Shown here: positions 36,301 to 47,607 of the stretch, in pieces
Layout of the letters: each line of letters opens with the position of its first letter
Numbering within the stretch: the first letter of the stretch is position 1
Origin: Epichloe hybrida
Lineage: Eukaryota; Ascomycota; Sordariomycetes; Hypocreales; Clavicipitaceae
NCBI GenBank assembly: GCA_019022495.1
Contig: JAFEKR010000025.1
Coordinates: 744,001 to 808,000 of the forward strand
Direction of reading: 5' to 3'
DNA length: 64,000 nucleotides
Program-made: the position numbers and the translations under genes
The notes under the pieces: generated by a model
Databases searched by the model: none
The model's input: only the letters and a program-made list of their open reading frames with translations
Told to the model about the DNA's origin: nothing

Positions 36301-37037
36301 ACGGTCCTAGCTATCTCGCTAGCAGAGGGTCAATTCCCGTCATGTTTGTACAACGCCAGCTCAGTCATGTCTCAGCCCGTTGCTGTAAGTGTATAGGATG
36401 TCATGCTTTCTCTAACATGATGAGTCTGGAGTCGCTTGCTCAAACCAGCGCAAGAGGCAAAACGATCTTGGCATTATTTGACTGTGATCACTTCTCCCAA
36501 GAAGCCGATGCCCGACTCCAATTGCGATCACACTCAACATTGATGTGGGCTAAATCACAAGCCAAACGCTTACGGTATAGTCAGACTGCAACTTGTTGAT
36601 GGAGTAAGAAGTGTGAGAGAGAGGTCCTCGTTTTCTGTTCAGAGTCTTGCTTTTTTGTCCTTTGGTCTTGGATCCCTCCATCGCCTCTAGCCACGGAGCC
36701 AAAGACGGCAAGAGCCAGCGTCTTCACTCCCGCTCCTTCCTGACCACATTGACATATTGATAAGACAGGACCGGCTTTGCGTCATCTTCACGCGAGACTC
36801 GCCTGTTTGATTGGAACCAGAACTGGGCCCTCTTCAAACGAAAAAGATTTCGTCCGCGCAGTGAGTGCGGTCCTCGTGACTCTTCAGTTGCATTTCTTGC
36901 TTCTTGGATTCACAGACACACGTTTGTGGCGACTCCACCTCAGTTCAAACAAAGGTAGAAGACCACAACACAGACGAAGCACACTCGTTTGACTATATTC
37001 TCAATCTTTCTTGGAGGCACCTCTGTTCAAAAAAATT
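33326..37037. other. 3.7-kb divergent intergenic region, PKS to MFS
   Basis: Shared upstream region of the PKS (minus) and the MFS exporter (plus). No frame shows a known domain. Several minus-strand open stretches (35476-35763, 34733-35155, 34229-34548) are moderately coding-like but are broken and carry no zinc-cluster or other motif I can name; they may be relics of a lost gene. A TACGGAGTA motif is at about 35435. Confidence 0.5.
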
Positions 37038-39071
37038 ATGACTTCCGAATTTCAAATGTCCCTTCCTTATCCAAACCCTTCGCTTAGTCAACTGTCGTCC
37101 TCGCAAGGACCAAACAGAGATCAAGCACACACAACCGCCGTTCCCAGCATGACGAATCGTCAAGGTGTGAGCGGTTCGCGCCAAAAAGTGCTCATCGTTG
37201 CGTGAGTAAATGCCTTTTGAGCACATTGACTCAGTTGATAGAGAATGCTGATTTTCCCGCAGCCTCCTTGTAGGGCTACTGTTCTCCAGCTTGGACACAT
37301 CCATTGTGGCTACGTCTCTAGTTACGATATCTCACGAAATGGACGATTTTGTCAATGCACCATGGATTGTTTTGGCTTACTTACTGACATATATGGGTAA
37401 TGCCGACTCTTTTCCTGGGTTGTCAACTTGCATGCCGCTGACAATTTCCCAGGGTTTGCCGTGTGCATTTCGAAGCTTAGCGACATATACGGTCGGAAGA
37501 ACATGCTCATCATGTCATGGATCATCTTCATTGGCTTCTCAATGGGATGCGCTTCTTCAAAAGACATGATTGCACTGTATGAACTGCGTGCCTTTCCTCC
37601 AAAGAATTGCAGCTAACTGGCCCAGAATCATCTGTCGTGCGTTCCAGGGTATGGGAGCATCCGGTCTATACAGCCTCACCCAAATCGGACTGATTGAAGT
37701 TGGACCGGTACATCGGCCAAGCCTCATTGGTGCTTTGATTGGGGCAACCCTTGCCACAGCGTTTGTTCTTGGGCCTATAATTGGCGGTGTTATATCTGAA
37801 CTATTAGATTGGAGATGGCTCTTCAACATGAAGTAAGTTAGTTTCGCAAATTTCTCATTGCATGGCAGCTCATTGAAAATAGTGTTCCCTGTGGTCTTGT
37901 TACTATTCTGATAATCACCAACTTCTGGCCCCAAGAAAACGTAGCGGATCTCCTGTCGTGGACAGCTTTCAGGAGCATAGACTTTCTCGGAAGTGCTACA
38001 ATGCTTTCTAGTTCTGGATTTTTGGTGTTCGCCATGCAACAAGCTGGATCCCAAGCGCTTGCATGGAACAGCCCAGAAATCATTGTCAGCTTTATCCTTG
38101 CTATTGTGTCTTGGCTCATATTTATCTTGTGGGAGGTACATCTTGCTCGCAAGCGACACCGCCACGTTGAGCCAATTTTCCCCATACAGTTAATTGGGAA
38201 GAGAGTGTACGCTGCCGGACTGCTGTGAGTATTGAACCATTAGCTGTTCCCAATGGACAGAGTGAGCTAACGTCGGGGATCTTCTCATTACGACAGTGTC
38301 ACCTTATTTACTGGATTTCCTTATATCTGTTTTTCTATCATTCTACCAGAACGATTTCAAATGGTAAACAATCAAAATGCCCTTATGGCAGGAGTTCGGA
38401 TCTTACCCATGTTAACTGCCTGTGCTCTCGGGTCTTTTCTCGGAGGCGCTCTATCAAGCAAACGAAACAATACCTCTTATACGTTGGTGGGAGCTTCTTG
38501 TCTTCAGCTCTTAGGAGTTGGGCTCATGACGACGGTTTCGGGTGATTCTGAGACAGCGGTGGCTCAGTATGATTTCCAGGCAATTTTTGGACTGGGCGTT
38601 GGTTTATCTTTCTCAGCTGCTACAATCATGACAAATATCATGGCAACTGAGACTAACGAGAGAGCTTCAGCTCAGGGCGCCGTTGCCCAAGCAAGAGTTC
38701 TGGGTGGGTGTATCGGCCTGTCGCTCTGTACCATTCTATTCAACATGCATGCCAATCAACACTTGAGTGGACGCTTGACGGGAGACGAATTGGATATGCT
38801 ACACCGGTCACCTCTTTTGGGACTACAGCTGCCAGCCAAATTGAGGGAGCTGGTCCGGACAGTCTACATCGGCGCGTTCGGGAAAGAGATTGAGGTCATC
38901 GCTCTAGCCTGTGCAGCCATGGTTGTCATTTCTCTCTTCACCCTGGAAAAACACCCCACACCTATTCGGCGATTAACGGCCCAGGTTAAGGACGAATCTT
39001 CTTCATATCGCAGAGGAAGTGACTCTGGGACTGAGATCAACGAGGTCACCCATTCACGCCAAATGGCTTGA
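37038..39071 (+). CDS. MFS efflux transporter, DHA2/14-TM type
   Basis: Six exons: 37038-37201, 37263-37396, 37453-37576, 37626-37832, 37883-38224 and 38297-39071, giving 581 aa. After a 55-residue cytoplasmic tail the first helix carries LLFSSLDTSIVATSLVTI, the D-T-S/I-V motif of drug:H+ antiporters. The loop 2-3 signature appears as KLSDIYGRKN. RAFQGMGASGLYSL is motif B, and LGPIIGGVISELLDWRWLF matches antiporter motif C and the following WRW. Further hydrophobic helices continue to the C-terminal ALACAAMVVISLFTL. The family exports toxic metabolites across the plasma membrane, as in AflT-like pumps. It diverges from the PKS, so co-regulation from the shared 3.7-kb region is plausible. No truncation is seen. 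Confidence 0.93.
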
Positions 39072-39778
39072 AAAAGATGTGTCGCTCAACATCTCCTAAG
39101 CATGTAGAAAAAGGTTCCATCTTTGTTCGTCTCTTTCTTCTTCTTTTTACTTTTCTTCTCTTTTTCGTTTGACCATAGTGGATTGCATCAGAAGTAACAG
39201 CACAATGACCCGAAACTTTGGAACACGAGATCATGAAGTGTTTAGTGACTCATTCTGCATTGTGAGGGCATATCTTACATTGGCCTCTGCTTTCTTTGTC
39301 TTTCTGTCTTCCGTTTTATTCACTACCCCTGCTTTGGTATGGGATGGCTTCTACTCTGCCTCCGTCAAGATGAATTGATGAAGCTTTGATCAGTTGGTCC
39401 GAGAGAAACATTTAGGTTGTTTAAGAGAAATGAAACACTTTTGAGATTCCACACATAGCAATCCAATCAAGTCCAGTTCTGTTATTCAGTACCTTGGAAC
39501 AGCAACAACAGCGCTGACAGCTCAGATGTCTTGAGACTTATTAATTGGCCAAGTACATGTAGTGTTTATCCCCAGCCGTCTGATTTGCACATGTCGATTC
39601 GGCCAGACTCGCAGCTTGCATCTGCGTTCTCACTTGCTGCATCTAAAAGCTTCATCAGTCCCGTGCCGCAAGATTGCATTGCTACCCGAATCGAATTAGG
39701 GCCAGGTTCCGCGTCAAAACTCGACGACCACAAGTTTTCAAATTTGCACACCGTGCCAACCCACTCCTCACCCCCAAT
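39072..39778. other. intergenic, no gene seen
   Basis: Begins with a C/T-rich stretch downstream of the exporter stop, probably its 3' UTR. The open frames present have no recognisable features. Confidence 0.55.
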
Positions 39779-40302
39779 TCACTTCCGCAGCAAGTCGGTA
39801 TCGCCGTACACAGGATCCCTGTCCAACCACCTCACATGCCTAATATTGGGCCTTGTCTCGTCATCGCCACGGGAGGTAGCACAATGTCCCACTCGAGCCC
39901 GGGAAGATAACGTCCAACCATTTTGAAGCCACCATCCAGATCATCCAGTAACCGATGAGCAACCCCAGCCGGTACAATCATGACGTCTCCGGCGGTAAGA
40001 ATGGTTTCTACCCGATCGGGGTTCTGGTCACCCCCGAAGCAGAGTTTCGCCCGGCCTCTTGACACGCAGAGAGAACTTCGTCGGTTGTGCTGTGGAAATG
40101 CGTCTGGGAGTACATTGTATTCCGCCACTAGGGAACGAGGAAGCATATTCTGGATAAGTACTTCTCGATGGCGCCTGGTAAAACGGGTGGTGGAAAAGCA
40201 GCAATGAGGAGCGAGAGGGAAGAGCTGGGGAGGTTGGCGTGGGGAGGGAGGGATATTGTGGGCTGTTAAGCGGAGGAAGTGGAGGGGTGTGAGATTGGCC
40301 AT
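39779..40302 (-). pseudogene. Decayed YjlB-type cupin gene
   Basis: Reading on the minus strand, pieces of one small cupin protein lie in order but in different frames. The N-terminal piece (MANLTPLHFLRLTAHNIPPS) is in one frame. The next (SLSLLIAAFPPPVLPGAIEK and, after a TAG stop, WRNTMYSQTHFHSTTDEVL) is in a second frame. The cupin core (RGRAKLCFGGD, TILTAGDVMIVPAGVAHRLL, YLPGLEWD) is back in the first frame after an apparent extra TC in CTCTCT near 40067. The end (HVRWLDRDPVYGDTDLLRK, stop at 39779) is in a third frame. No intron of reasonable length with good borders restores these. I call it a pseudogene of a single-domain cupin related to bacterial YjlB; sequencing indels are the alternative. 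Function of the family is unclear. Confidence 0.62.
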
Positions 40303-40770
40303 TTAAAAGAGAGAGGAGTGTTTTTTTAGTATGATGTGAATTACAATGAAACGCTGAAGAGCTTTTTTGGTTCAAGAAAAAAAAAAACCATTGACGAGTT
40401 GTGCAAACGGTGTACACGGGTAGCGTGCAGTGGTTTAACTGGAAGGTTGAGGTAGGTGGGTTTTCGCCACTGGACTGGTGCTATCGTCGTACTGCTGAGA
40501 TGGTTGAGATTGGAGTAATGATAAAACGAGCGTCAGCTACACGGCTTCTCGGGATGAAACTTGAGTGACATGCGTTTTGAGGAGGGAAAATTGGGGAGCG
40601 GACGGTTTACATCAACCTGTCTCCTTCGTGGCGCCGAAGATTGAGCAGGAGTATTTAGGATCTACATCGCCTGTGCGTTGTTTATCCGTACATCATTTTG
40701 ACTTGAGGGGGTTCCCTTATCTGTCTCCGTATGTACAGATTACTCCGTACGCCGTATAAATTCTACCTTT
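40303..40770. other. intergenic
   Basis: Upstream flank of the cupin relic and 3' side of the Dabb gene; contains an A-run near 40376-40387 and TACTCCGTA at about 40740. No gene seen. Confidence 0.55.
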
Positions 40771-41406
40771 TCATGGAGAGGCACCCCCCGTAAGCTGCGG
40801 CTTGAAGTATACGGTCAGAATTCCCTCCACACCGAGATCCTTGGCTGTAGCTTTCAGAGCTTGATGGGCCTGGCAGCTGTTGTCGTAGTACTTCATATCC
40901 TCCATGCTGGCGAATTCCGTCTTGCATGCCACCGTGTAGCCCTGCGAGCGGGGGTCCTCCTCAGTTGGGCCGGCGGCTAGAGAGAGGATGTACGGCTTGC
41001 CGTCCTACACGAAAACGAGAAATGGGAACTCGTCGTTAGTGACACTGCTTATGTATGCTGCACGAGGGCCGCGAAAGGTATTACTTGGCACGCATATCCT
41101 TTCAGGCGAGGGTCTCCGTATCTGTCATGCCACTGGTGATAGGTTTCTGTGCGAAAGACAAAGGGACAGCAATGGTGTCTTCTTCGTATTTTCTTTGCGC
41201 TTGCAGAAGGGGTGGCACGAGGGCGAAAAGTCGCACAGAAGCAGCACTGAATTCGTACTGGTGGGGGTCCTGGCATCTTGTAGGGGCTCGATTTGCCTTA
41301 CCTTTTGGTTGGTTTGGTCGACAGTCTTGTACGCTTGGATGAGCCTTTGCTGATTGGCCTGGTCTGGCAGTTTGAACATGGTGATACGGTGAACACGATC
41401 CGCCAT
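40771..41406 (-). CDS. Dabb (stress-responsive alpha/beta barrel) domain protein
   Basis: Two exons, 41302-41406 and 40771-41004, with a 297-nt intron (GTAAGG donor, GTGTAG acceptor), giving 112 aa. The start MADRVHRITMFKLPD is the first beta strand of the Dabb fold, and exon 2 supplies YILSLAAGPTEEDPRSQGYT, then TEFASMEDMKYYDNSCQAH, where DMKYYD...HQ is the usual helix before the last strand (VEGILTVYF). Length matches single-domain members. Proteins of this dimeric ferredoxin-like fold include stress-induced proteins and some polyketide cyclases. Its position about 1.7 kb beyond the exporter makes a link with the PKS locus possible but unproven. The long intron is unusual here, where most are 50-80 nt. 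Confidence 0.85.
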
Positions 41407-42618
41407 TTTGATGCGTTCGGACTGTACTGTCTGAAGGTGACGATTGAAACGAGTGTTGTATGGAGATATTCTTGTGGGGGTGCGCTTAGAGCGTTGTAGT
41501 ATGTGTAGAAAAGGGCGGTTCATGCACAAAAAAACGAAATGGGAGAGCCTGAAGGCAAAATGTAATACGAAGTACAGCTTTGGGTAACTTATAATAATTG
41601 GAGTCATGGAGGAGCAGGAGGAGCAGAGCTGTGAGAGAGGAGTATTGTTGCTATGCTATGATTGGGCTATTGAAAGCGGGCCCAAGTGTCAGAATATGTA
41701 GTCCGTATGTACTTCTGCTATTACGGAGTACGGGTAAGAGGCTTTCGTCCTCGGTATGCATCGGCATTATTCCGTAATCACCATCTTAATCACCCTAATA
41801 AGCGGACGTACGCGGGGCCTCCGGCTTCGTCGTATCTATGGTGGTCAGTAAGACGTGATGGAATTCGGATCAATCGACCAGAAAACGATTAAATGGTTTA
41901 AAGACGCGATTTGACGGCGAAGCGCGTCGAGAGCAATCCAAATACAGTTTGTTGCGAGGAGAGGCATGACTTGTTCCGTAACCCGTGTACTGGCGGTTTC
42001 GCATGAATATATTGAAAACAGTAGAAAGGGGACTACGAATCCAAACCCAGAAAAAAACAAGAAAAGAAAGAACTTCTCAAGCTTGACAGAGTCGATCCGA
42101 TCAGATCGCATTGCTATCTCGCCCCTTACCCGTAGAGGCGTTTAAACAGACAATTACACGCTGGTCGCGAGGATGAGGAAGGTGCGCCTCAGCTACCAGG
42201 TTCCAGACTCTTCAAGTTGTTTTTGGCATTGCGCCAGACTCCCCCATCTTCTTCGTCATTCTTCTAGTTATCAAAAGGCAGCCGACATCTCAGTCATTAT
42301 TTTTGTTGTGACGATCATTCATTACTATCATTCCATCGAATTTCTACTCGATATAGCGCCCATCTTCTTCCAATCACCATTATGGCCTGTCGTGGGCGAT
42401 GCTTCTGGGTAGAGAATGATATTGACAACGCCCATGCAGTCAATCACGAGCAATTGGCCGCACGGGGGCTGTTCTAGTATTTCTGCCCATCCCATAGTAC
42501 ATATCACGCTTTTCATTTTCAGTACGGCTCTTGCCAACCATTCTGCGGCGAGTGTGCCGTCTTATACTTCCATCGCGCACCAAATGTTCACTGGGTCAGA
42601 AGACTCGATATTGAGAGC
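41407..42618. other. intergenic, divergent promoters
   Basis: Lies between the Dabb gene (minus) and the 397-aa gene (plus). It has a TACGGAGTA motif at about 41723 and no convincing gene. Confidence 0.55.
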
Positions 42619-43812
42619 ATGATGTCCGATCAGGTTGATCTCATGTCAGATGTCGGGGACGAAATCGAAGACATTCTGCACGAGATAGAAGTGGCACGCC
42701 TTGATTGGGGACTCGACTGGTGGCAGGCATTCCCGGAATTGAATACCATGTCGCAATCTGTCGTCACCCCAAGACCTCCCCCTGAAGGATCCAATATTCT
42801 CAGCGAAATACCCAAAAACGACTCAACGTACCGACATTTGGGCTCGACTTTGATTCCTCACACTAGATTCCAGAATATGTATCTTCTGGAATACCAGACC
42901 TTTTCTGGAGCGATGGCTTACCAACCTTGTTCAAGTGACATTGATCTTCGAGGGTTTTTCACGGCCCTGGAGCCCGTTGAGAAAGGCGGTGACTACTTAT
43001 TCAAGATTGCTCGGGCCTGGTCTTGCATTATCCAGTCAATCCAAGGGTTACCAAAGGAAATACGATGGGTCCTTGCTACCATGTACAACTTTGCCAACGA
43101 AATGATGCGTCCAGGTACCAGCGAGGACTTTTTTTGGACCATGAGGCCGTGGCTCATGTATTGGTACGATGTAGCTGAGGCACTCTTCGAAAAATACAAT
43201 TTACTGATCAATGCGCCAACTATGGATTGGTTTCTTCGCCCAACGGCAGCGACAACGGACGACGTTGAAGGAGTCGAGTTCGAGTCTCATGTGACTCTTG
43301 GCCGCACAAATTCCGTCAGTTCAGATGGCAACGGTACCGTTATTCATCATCAGCCAACAGGTTCAGCATATGAAGCCAGGAGATATGACAGAGAAGCCGC
43401 TCACGTCTCAAGCATTACCGCATGGATGACAGCTCAGCCAGAGTGGGCAGAGTGGGCTAGCGTTTTACGACAGCCTTTCGACCCAACGCCAGGAGGCAGA
43501 ATGCCCTCACAATTGGAATCAATGTCTCGAAATTGGCTAACAACCTTGGCCATGGAACTTGGTGAGCCAAATTCGGGCGAGTTCGTGCTGAACCCCGAAG
43601 CAACTGAGTTTGACCCGAACATGGAGCTGGCAATTTCGCTCGAGTCGACCACGCCCAGATCGCCATCACGGATCTCCATGAACTCAATCGAAGAATGCGA
43701 ATTGACCAGTGAACTGGACGGAGTGTCATTCTCTGAAAGGAGTCTAACATCGGGCGAGCATTTACGTTTCATGATTGAAGCGCATGGTGAGGATGTCGAA
43801 ATGTCGCGATGA
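42619..43812 (+). CDS. hypothetical protein, 397 aa
   Basis: A single uninterrupted frame with balanced, coding-like composition and no family I recognise. The start could be either of two adjacent ATGs (42619 or 42622). Acidic N-terminus (VGDEIEDILHEIEVARLDW), a Trp/Tyr-rich middle (FFWTMRPWLMYWYDVAEALF at about 176-195), then a Ser/Thr-rich C-terminal third (LESTTPRSPSRISMNSIEEC). No signal peptide and no clear membrane segment. No partner can be inferred from neighbours, and expression from an upstream exon is not excluded. Confidence 0.7.
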   Translation: MMSDQVDLMSDVGDEIEDILHEIEVARLDWGLDWWQAFPELNTMSQSVVTPRPPPEGSNILSEIPKNDSTYRHLGSTLIPHTRFQNMYLLEYQTFSGAMAYQPCSSDIDLRGFFTALEPVEKGGDYLFKIARAWSCIIQSIQGLPKEIRWVLATMYNFANEMMRPGTSEDFFWTMRPWLMYWYDVAEALFEKYNLLINAPTMDWFLRPTAATTDDVEGVEFESHVTLGRTNSVSSDGNGTVIHHQPTGSAYEARRYDREAAHVSSITAWMTAQPEWAEWASVLRQPFDPTPGGRMPSQLESMSRNWLTTLAMELGEPNSGEFVLNPEATEFDPNMELAISLESTTPRSPSRISMNSIEECELTSELDGVSFSERSLTSGEHLRFMIEAHGEDVEMSR

Positions 43813-44076
43813 AGAAAAGGCCGGGGGCCGCGCGTGATGTCCAAGTATACTTGACAGCGTTTGTGCATATTTTTGGTTAATTACCTCTCGAATAGCCGGG
43901 GGGGGGGGGGGGGGAGAGCGAGAATTAGTTGAATATTTTTTCCTCCCTTCGAGCCAAGCCTCTGTAATTATTTCAAGATCCATCGTGTCATAACTCCCAT
44001 ACACCTACCACACCGTTTCGTAAGGAACGCTCTTCCGAGCGCCTACTCCCACATCACCATGGGGCGACGTGAGCCA
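43813..44076. other. convergent 3' interval with G16 tract
   Basis: 3' flanks of the 397-aa gene and the Mpv17-family gene. A run of 16 G lies at 43899-43914. Confidence 0.6.
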
Positions 44077-44850
44077 CTACCTGGCGGCAATCATGCTCAT
44101 ATAGACCCCCCAGCCCAACCCAGCGATGCAACCAACCAAACTCCTTCCTTCAACCGTCTTCACCAAGGTATAGTTGACGAGACTCACAGCCGGCCACAGC
44201 TTTACCCCAGCGAACACAATAGTCCAGAACTCAGCCAAGGCGGCGTCCAGCACGACACTCATGTCCACAGCCGAAAAGTCAATCACGCCCGGAGACATCC
44301 AATACCCAGTGACTTTGGTAAAGCTCGTGATGCGGGGCGCATTCGGCATAGCCATGTGAATAGAATGTATGTACACGCTGAACAAGAGCGTGTTGAACAC
44401 AGCCCCCACAGTCTGATCCAGCGCAAACTTGATGATGGTGTTGCGCAGATTCAAGGGCTGCTCCCCGGCAGGCTTGCCATCCGACTTCTTGGCATGAGGT
44501 GCCGGCAGGCGTGCGGGGAAAGCCGATTCCAAGTAGTCCTGCCTGCGGACCTTGTCAGCTTCCATTTACGCATCAGCCATCGAGGAAGGAGGCTTTTGAA
44601 AGGCGACGCGTACCATATGAAGTTGGGGGGCGTGCTAATGATGCTGAAGAGGAGGAATTGAAAGACGGGGATCCAGTCTACTTCCAGCGGAGCCTGTCAT
44701 CTAAATTAGCGATTCGTTTGACATCAATTGAAGGGGGGATGAGGAACTGACTTGTTTGCGGTACGATCCTATTAGTTGCGCTAGAATGTTGGACACGGCT
44801 CCTAGGAGGGCGGCTTGAAGTGTTGCTGAGAAGATGGGGTTGCGAGCCAT
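44077..44850 (-). CDS. Mpv17/PMP22 family integral membrane protein
   Basis: Three exons: 44752-44850, 44614-44693 and 44077-44542, with 58- and 71-nt introns, giving 214 aa, the usual family length is near 180-220. The start MARNPIFSATLQAALLGAVS leads into a first helix. Exon 2 encodes VDWIPVFQFLLFSIISTPPN followed by the W-Q of the family's WxxxLE motif (WQDYLESAFP). Later come KFALDQTVGAVFNTLLFSVY and the C-terminal signature KLWPAVSLVNYTLV. Family members lie in peroxisomal or mitochondrial inner membranes and are proposed to act as channels; localisation of this copy is not evident from sequence. Confidence 0.9.
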
Positions 44851-45766
44851 GGTGAGTTGCTCTTTGAATCTGTTTAGAAAAAAGCGGATGGTATTATAAT
44901 TTTTATTTATTTTACTAATTTTTTTTGGGAGGAGGGGGGGGTGTTCAAAGATTAGGTTAGGTAGATGACTTGATGGTTTTCAAGGATGAAAGACGAGTGA
45001 TTTATTAGCTTCGAGTCTAATTCGCATGATGGGAGGCGGCGGGCCTTCGTCACGTGTGCATCGTGAAACAGACAATGGCTTAAGCGCGAGTTGTTTCGGG
45101 GAATGCGCTGCGCCGTTGAATAAGAAGGGGGATTGACTGGTTTTTTTGAAACATGACGTCTTGATCAAACGGTAGAGTTTATTTCGGCGTGCGTTGTGTT
45201 TCATGGCCTCGGACGGGGAAAATAGGAGTTCAAGCTTCGTTGCAAATGCAAATGCAAATGCAAATCCAAGGGCAACAACCAACGGTCGGTGTGGCGTGGG
45301 AATGGATTGTATTTCTGCCCCCATCTGACGCCGCGTTCGTTCACAGAATACTTATGTAAAGGCCAGAGGTGCAGAGAATTCATCTAAGCCTGGCTCACAT
45401 CATCATCTCATCATCATCTAGTTAAAGATATGCTCTATATCAAACCACGACAAGGTACACTGGGTGGCGGCCCGTTGTTACAAAATATGCGGCTGACTCC
45501 GTCATGTTTTTTTTCCCCTTGCTGTCTCCATTTCCTGAGTTGAGCAACTACCAGGAACTCCATACTGCTCTCCAGCAAAACGACTGTATTAGCCCATGAC
45601 GCCCATACGTTGCCCATGACAGAAGCACACGGCTTGAGTGTTGCGCTTACGCCAGCCCAGAAGAGATGTATTGCCCATCAATGCTATGTGTGCTCTGTCG
45701 TCGCAGCCGAATGTGCGTTCCAGTCGACTTTGCTCCTGCAACTTGCGAACCGCTCACAGAATACGC
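44851..45766. other. intergenic with GCAAAT repeat
   Basis: Upstream of the Mpv17-family gene and 3' of YIF1. Four tandem GCAAAT units lie at about 45242-45266. No gene seen. Confidence 0.55.
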
Positions 45767-47012
45767 TCACGTTCCGCGGGTTAGAACCCACATGAAGAAT
45801 AGCTGCACAATGTACGAATAAAAGAAGAGAAACTGCGTCCTCTGGCTGCGCTTGGCGCGCGAGTCGGTTTGCATCGGGCCACTGGTAGCGCCTGAAGTCT
45901 CGGGTAAAAGCACATATCGGAGCGATCGCATCTGCATTCATTGTTAGTTCCCATCGGACTATGCCATATACCATGAGCTGATCTCAACCACACGTACCAG
46001 GAATAGGGAATTGGCCAGGAAAGTGTAAAGAAACACAGCCCAGCCAACCCAGCCGCCGGTGCCTTTACCACCGTTGAGAATCTCAGCAACAACAATCGTG
46101 GCAATTATGCCAACAAATTTGTAGCCTGAGTAGGCAATGAGATCGAGAAGCTGGGACTGGCTGGAGATGCTAAGTAAGTAGCATCCCAACTTCAAAGCCA
46201 CAATCTCGACAACGACGACGACCATGCCGGTGGTGGCGGTGTATCCAAGCAGCTCGGGCTTGAACTGACCCTTGAGACCGGCAACCAACGTCGACAGAAG
46301 AATGTATGTGACCAGAGCCATAACTAGAGAAGAAGAAGAGACCACTACTGTCAGCCTATTCAATCTCGACTCGGCGTCTTCTCAGAAGAGGGTTGCCATA
46401 CCGGGAATGTACATATCAGGACTGTTGACATCTTCGCGAGGCGGCAAGTACCATCCTTCTTGGCCGTTGGCGCCCACGGCCTGCTTGCGCGACCACGGCT
46501 TATGCCTCCAGGGGAACAGGACGAGGAACAACTTGTTGACGACATATGAATTGGAGACGTTGAAGTAGTGTTTCAGGGCGGACACATTGACATAGCGACC
46601 GATCTAACAAACAAGTTCAGTCAGCACAAGGTTGCTTCCATCTCCGCTTCCATCTCCAACTGAGGCGCTAGAGGGGAGGGGAGGGGAAGGGAGAAATCTT
46701 CTGGGAAAGAATGGAATGGGATATGCGCACATTCTGCTCGACGTATTCCTGGCCGTGCCTGAAAGCAGTCTGGCCAAATTGCGCCGCGACCTGAGCCGTG
46801 GGGTCGTTCATGAACTGCCCATAGGAGCCAAAGACATTGCCGGCGTTTCCGCCTTGCTGTTGATACGGCGTACCTGAGCCGCCGTAGCTCTGACCTAGTG
46901 ATTGTGCAGAGCCGGGCGGCGGAGGCGGTGATCGCAATTGAGGAACTGTGGAAACGTGTTGCGGTACAGGATGGTGCAACGGAGGCGACGCCCCGTATGA
47001 ACCCCGTTGCAT
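45767..47012 (-). CDS. yif1: YIF1/Hrf1 family Golgi membrane protein
   Basis: Four exons: 46731-47012, 46402-46603, 45998-46323 and 45767-45931, with introns of 127, 78 and 66 nt, giving 324 aa. The N-terminal about 70 residues are Pro/Gln/Gly-rich and cytosolic. The conserved core starts at FGQTAFRHGQEYVEQN followed by IGRYVNVSALKHYFNVSNSY, then FPWRHKPW. Five hydrophobic segments follow, the first VMALVTYILLSTLVAGL and the last FLFFYSYIVQLFFMWVL. YIF1 with YIP1 and Ypt GTPases works in ER-to-Golgi vesicle transport. The short last exon, beginning MRSLRYVLLPETSG, restores the expected C-terminal helix and supports the final intron. Confidence 0.93.
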
Positions 47013-47607
47013 GGCGTCGGTGTGTGGTGGTGTGTGGCAGATGGACAGGAAAAGTAGATGGAGAGCAGAGTTCGATGAATGTCAAGTCGATTGCGACGGG
47101 AGTGCAAGTGGGATGGCGAAGCTGTTGTTGGAGCCACAAGCAAACCGGCGCTCCGTGATGTTCGTGGACCGTGAGTGAGGCTGAGATGAGGAAATGTGGT
47201 CGCTTTGAAGACGGCAGGGGGTTTGGTGGGGAACCTGGGCCAGTCCGTCAGAGTCGTCAGGGGATTGATTCAACTGAAGCTCCCGCATTACAGGTATTAC
47301 AGGTAATATTACAGGTAATATTACAGGTATTACGTCCGTACAGCACGCCAAGTGTCTCTGACAAGTCTTCAACGTCTTCGACCAGCCCCAGCCGCCTGGC
47401 AGCTTCCAGACACTTGGATCATCATCCTTTCTTTCTTTTTTTTTTCGGTCTTGTTCACCTCTTGTTCTCTTCTTCTTCTTCTTCTTCTTCTTCTACCCAA
47501 ATTCGCACCGAGAGCCACTGTGAGCCACCGTGAGCCACCGTTTCTGGGCGTGGGCTTTTGAAGAGTGGCCTCACCAAGGCTTGTCCGTCCTGGCGCAGCC
47601 CACCACC
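47013..47607. other. divergent promoter of yif1 and SRP receptor alpha
   Basis: About 0.6 kb between two secretory-pathway genes transcribed apart. It contains ATTACAGGT/AATATTACAGGT repeats (about 47288-47338) and a TTC microsatellite (about 47470-47495). The shared promoter could allow joint control; this is inference. Confidence 0.6.

Noticed and set aside
44059..44661. 200-codon plus-strand frame opposite the Mpv17-family gene
   Set aside because: Shadow of the real minus-strand exons; composition reflects the antisense of the membrane protein.
47288..47338. ATTACAGGT repeats considered as a CRISPR-like array
   Set aside because: Units are 9-15 bp with no unique spacers of constant length, and the organism is a eukaryote; simple repeat only.
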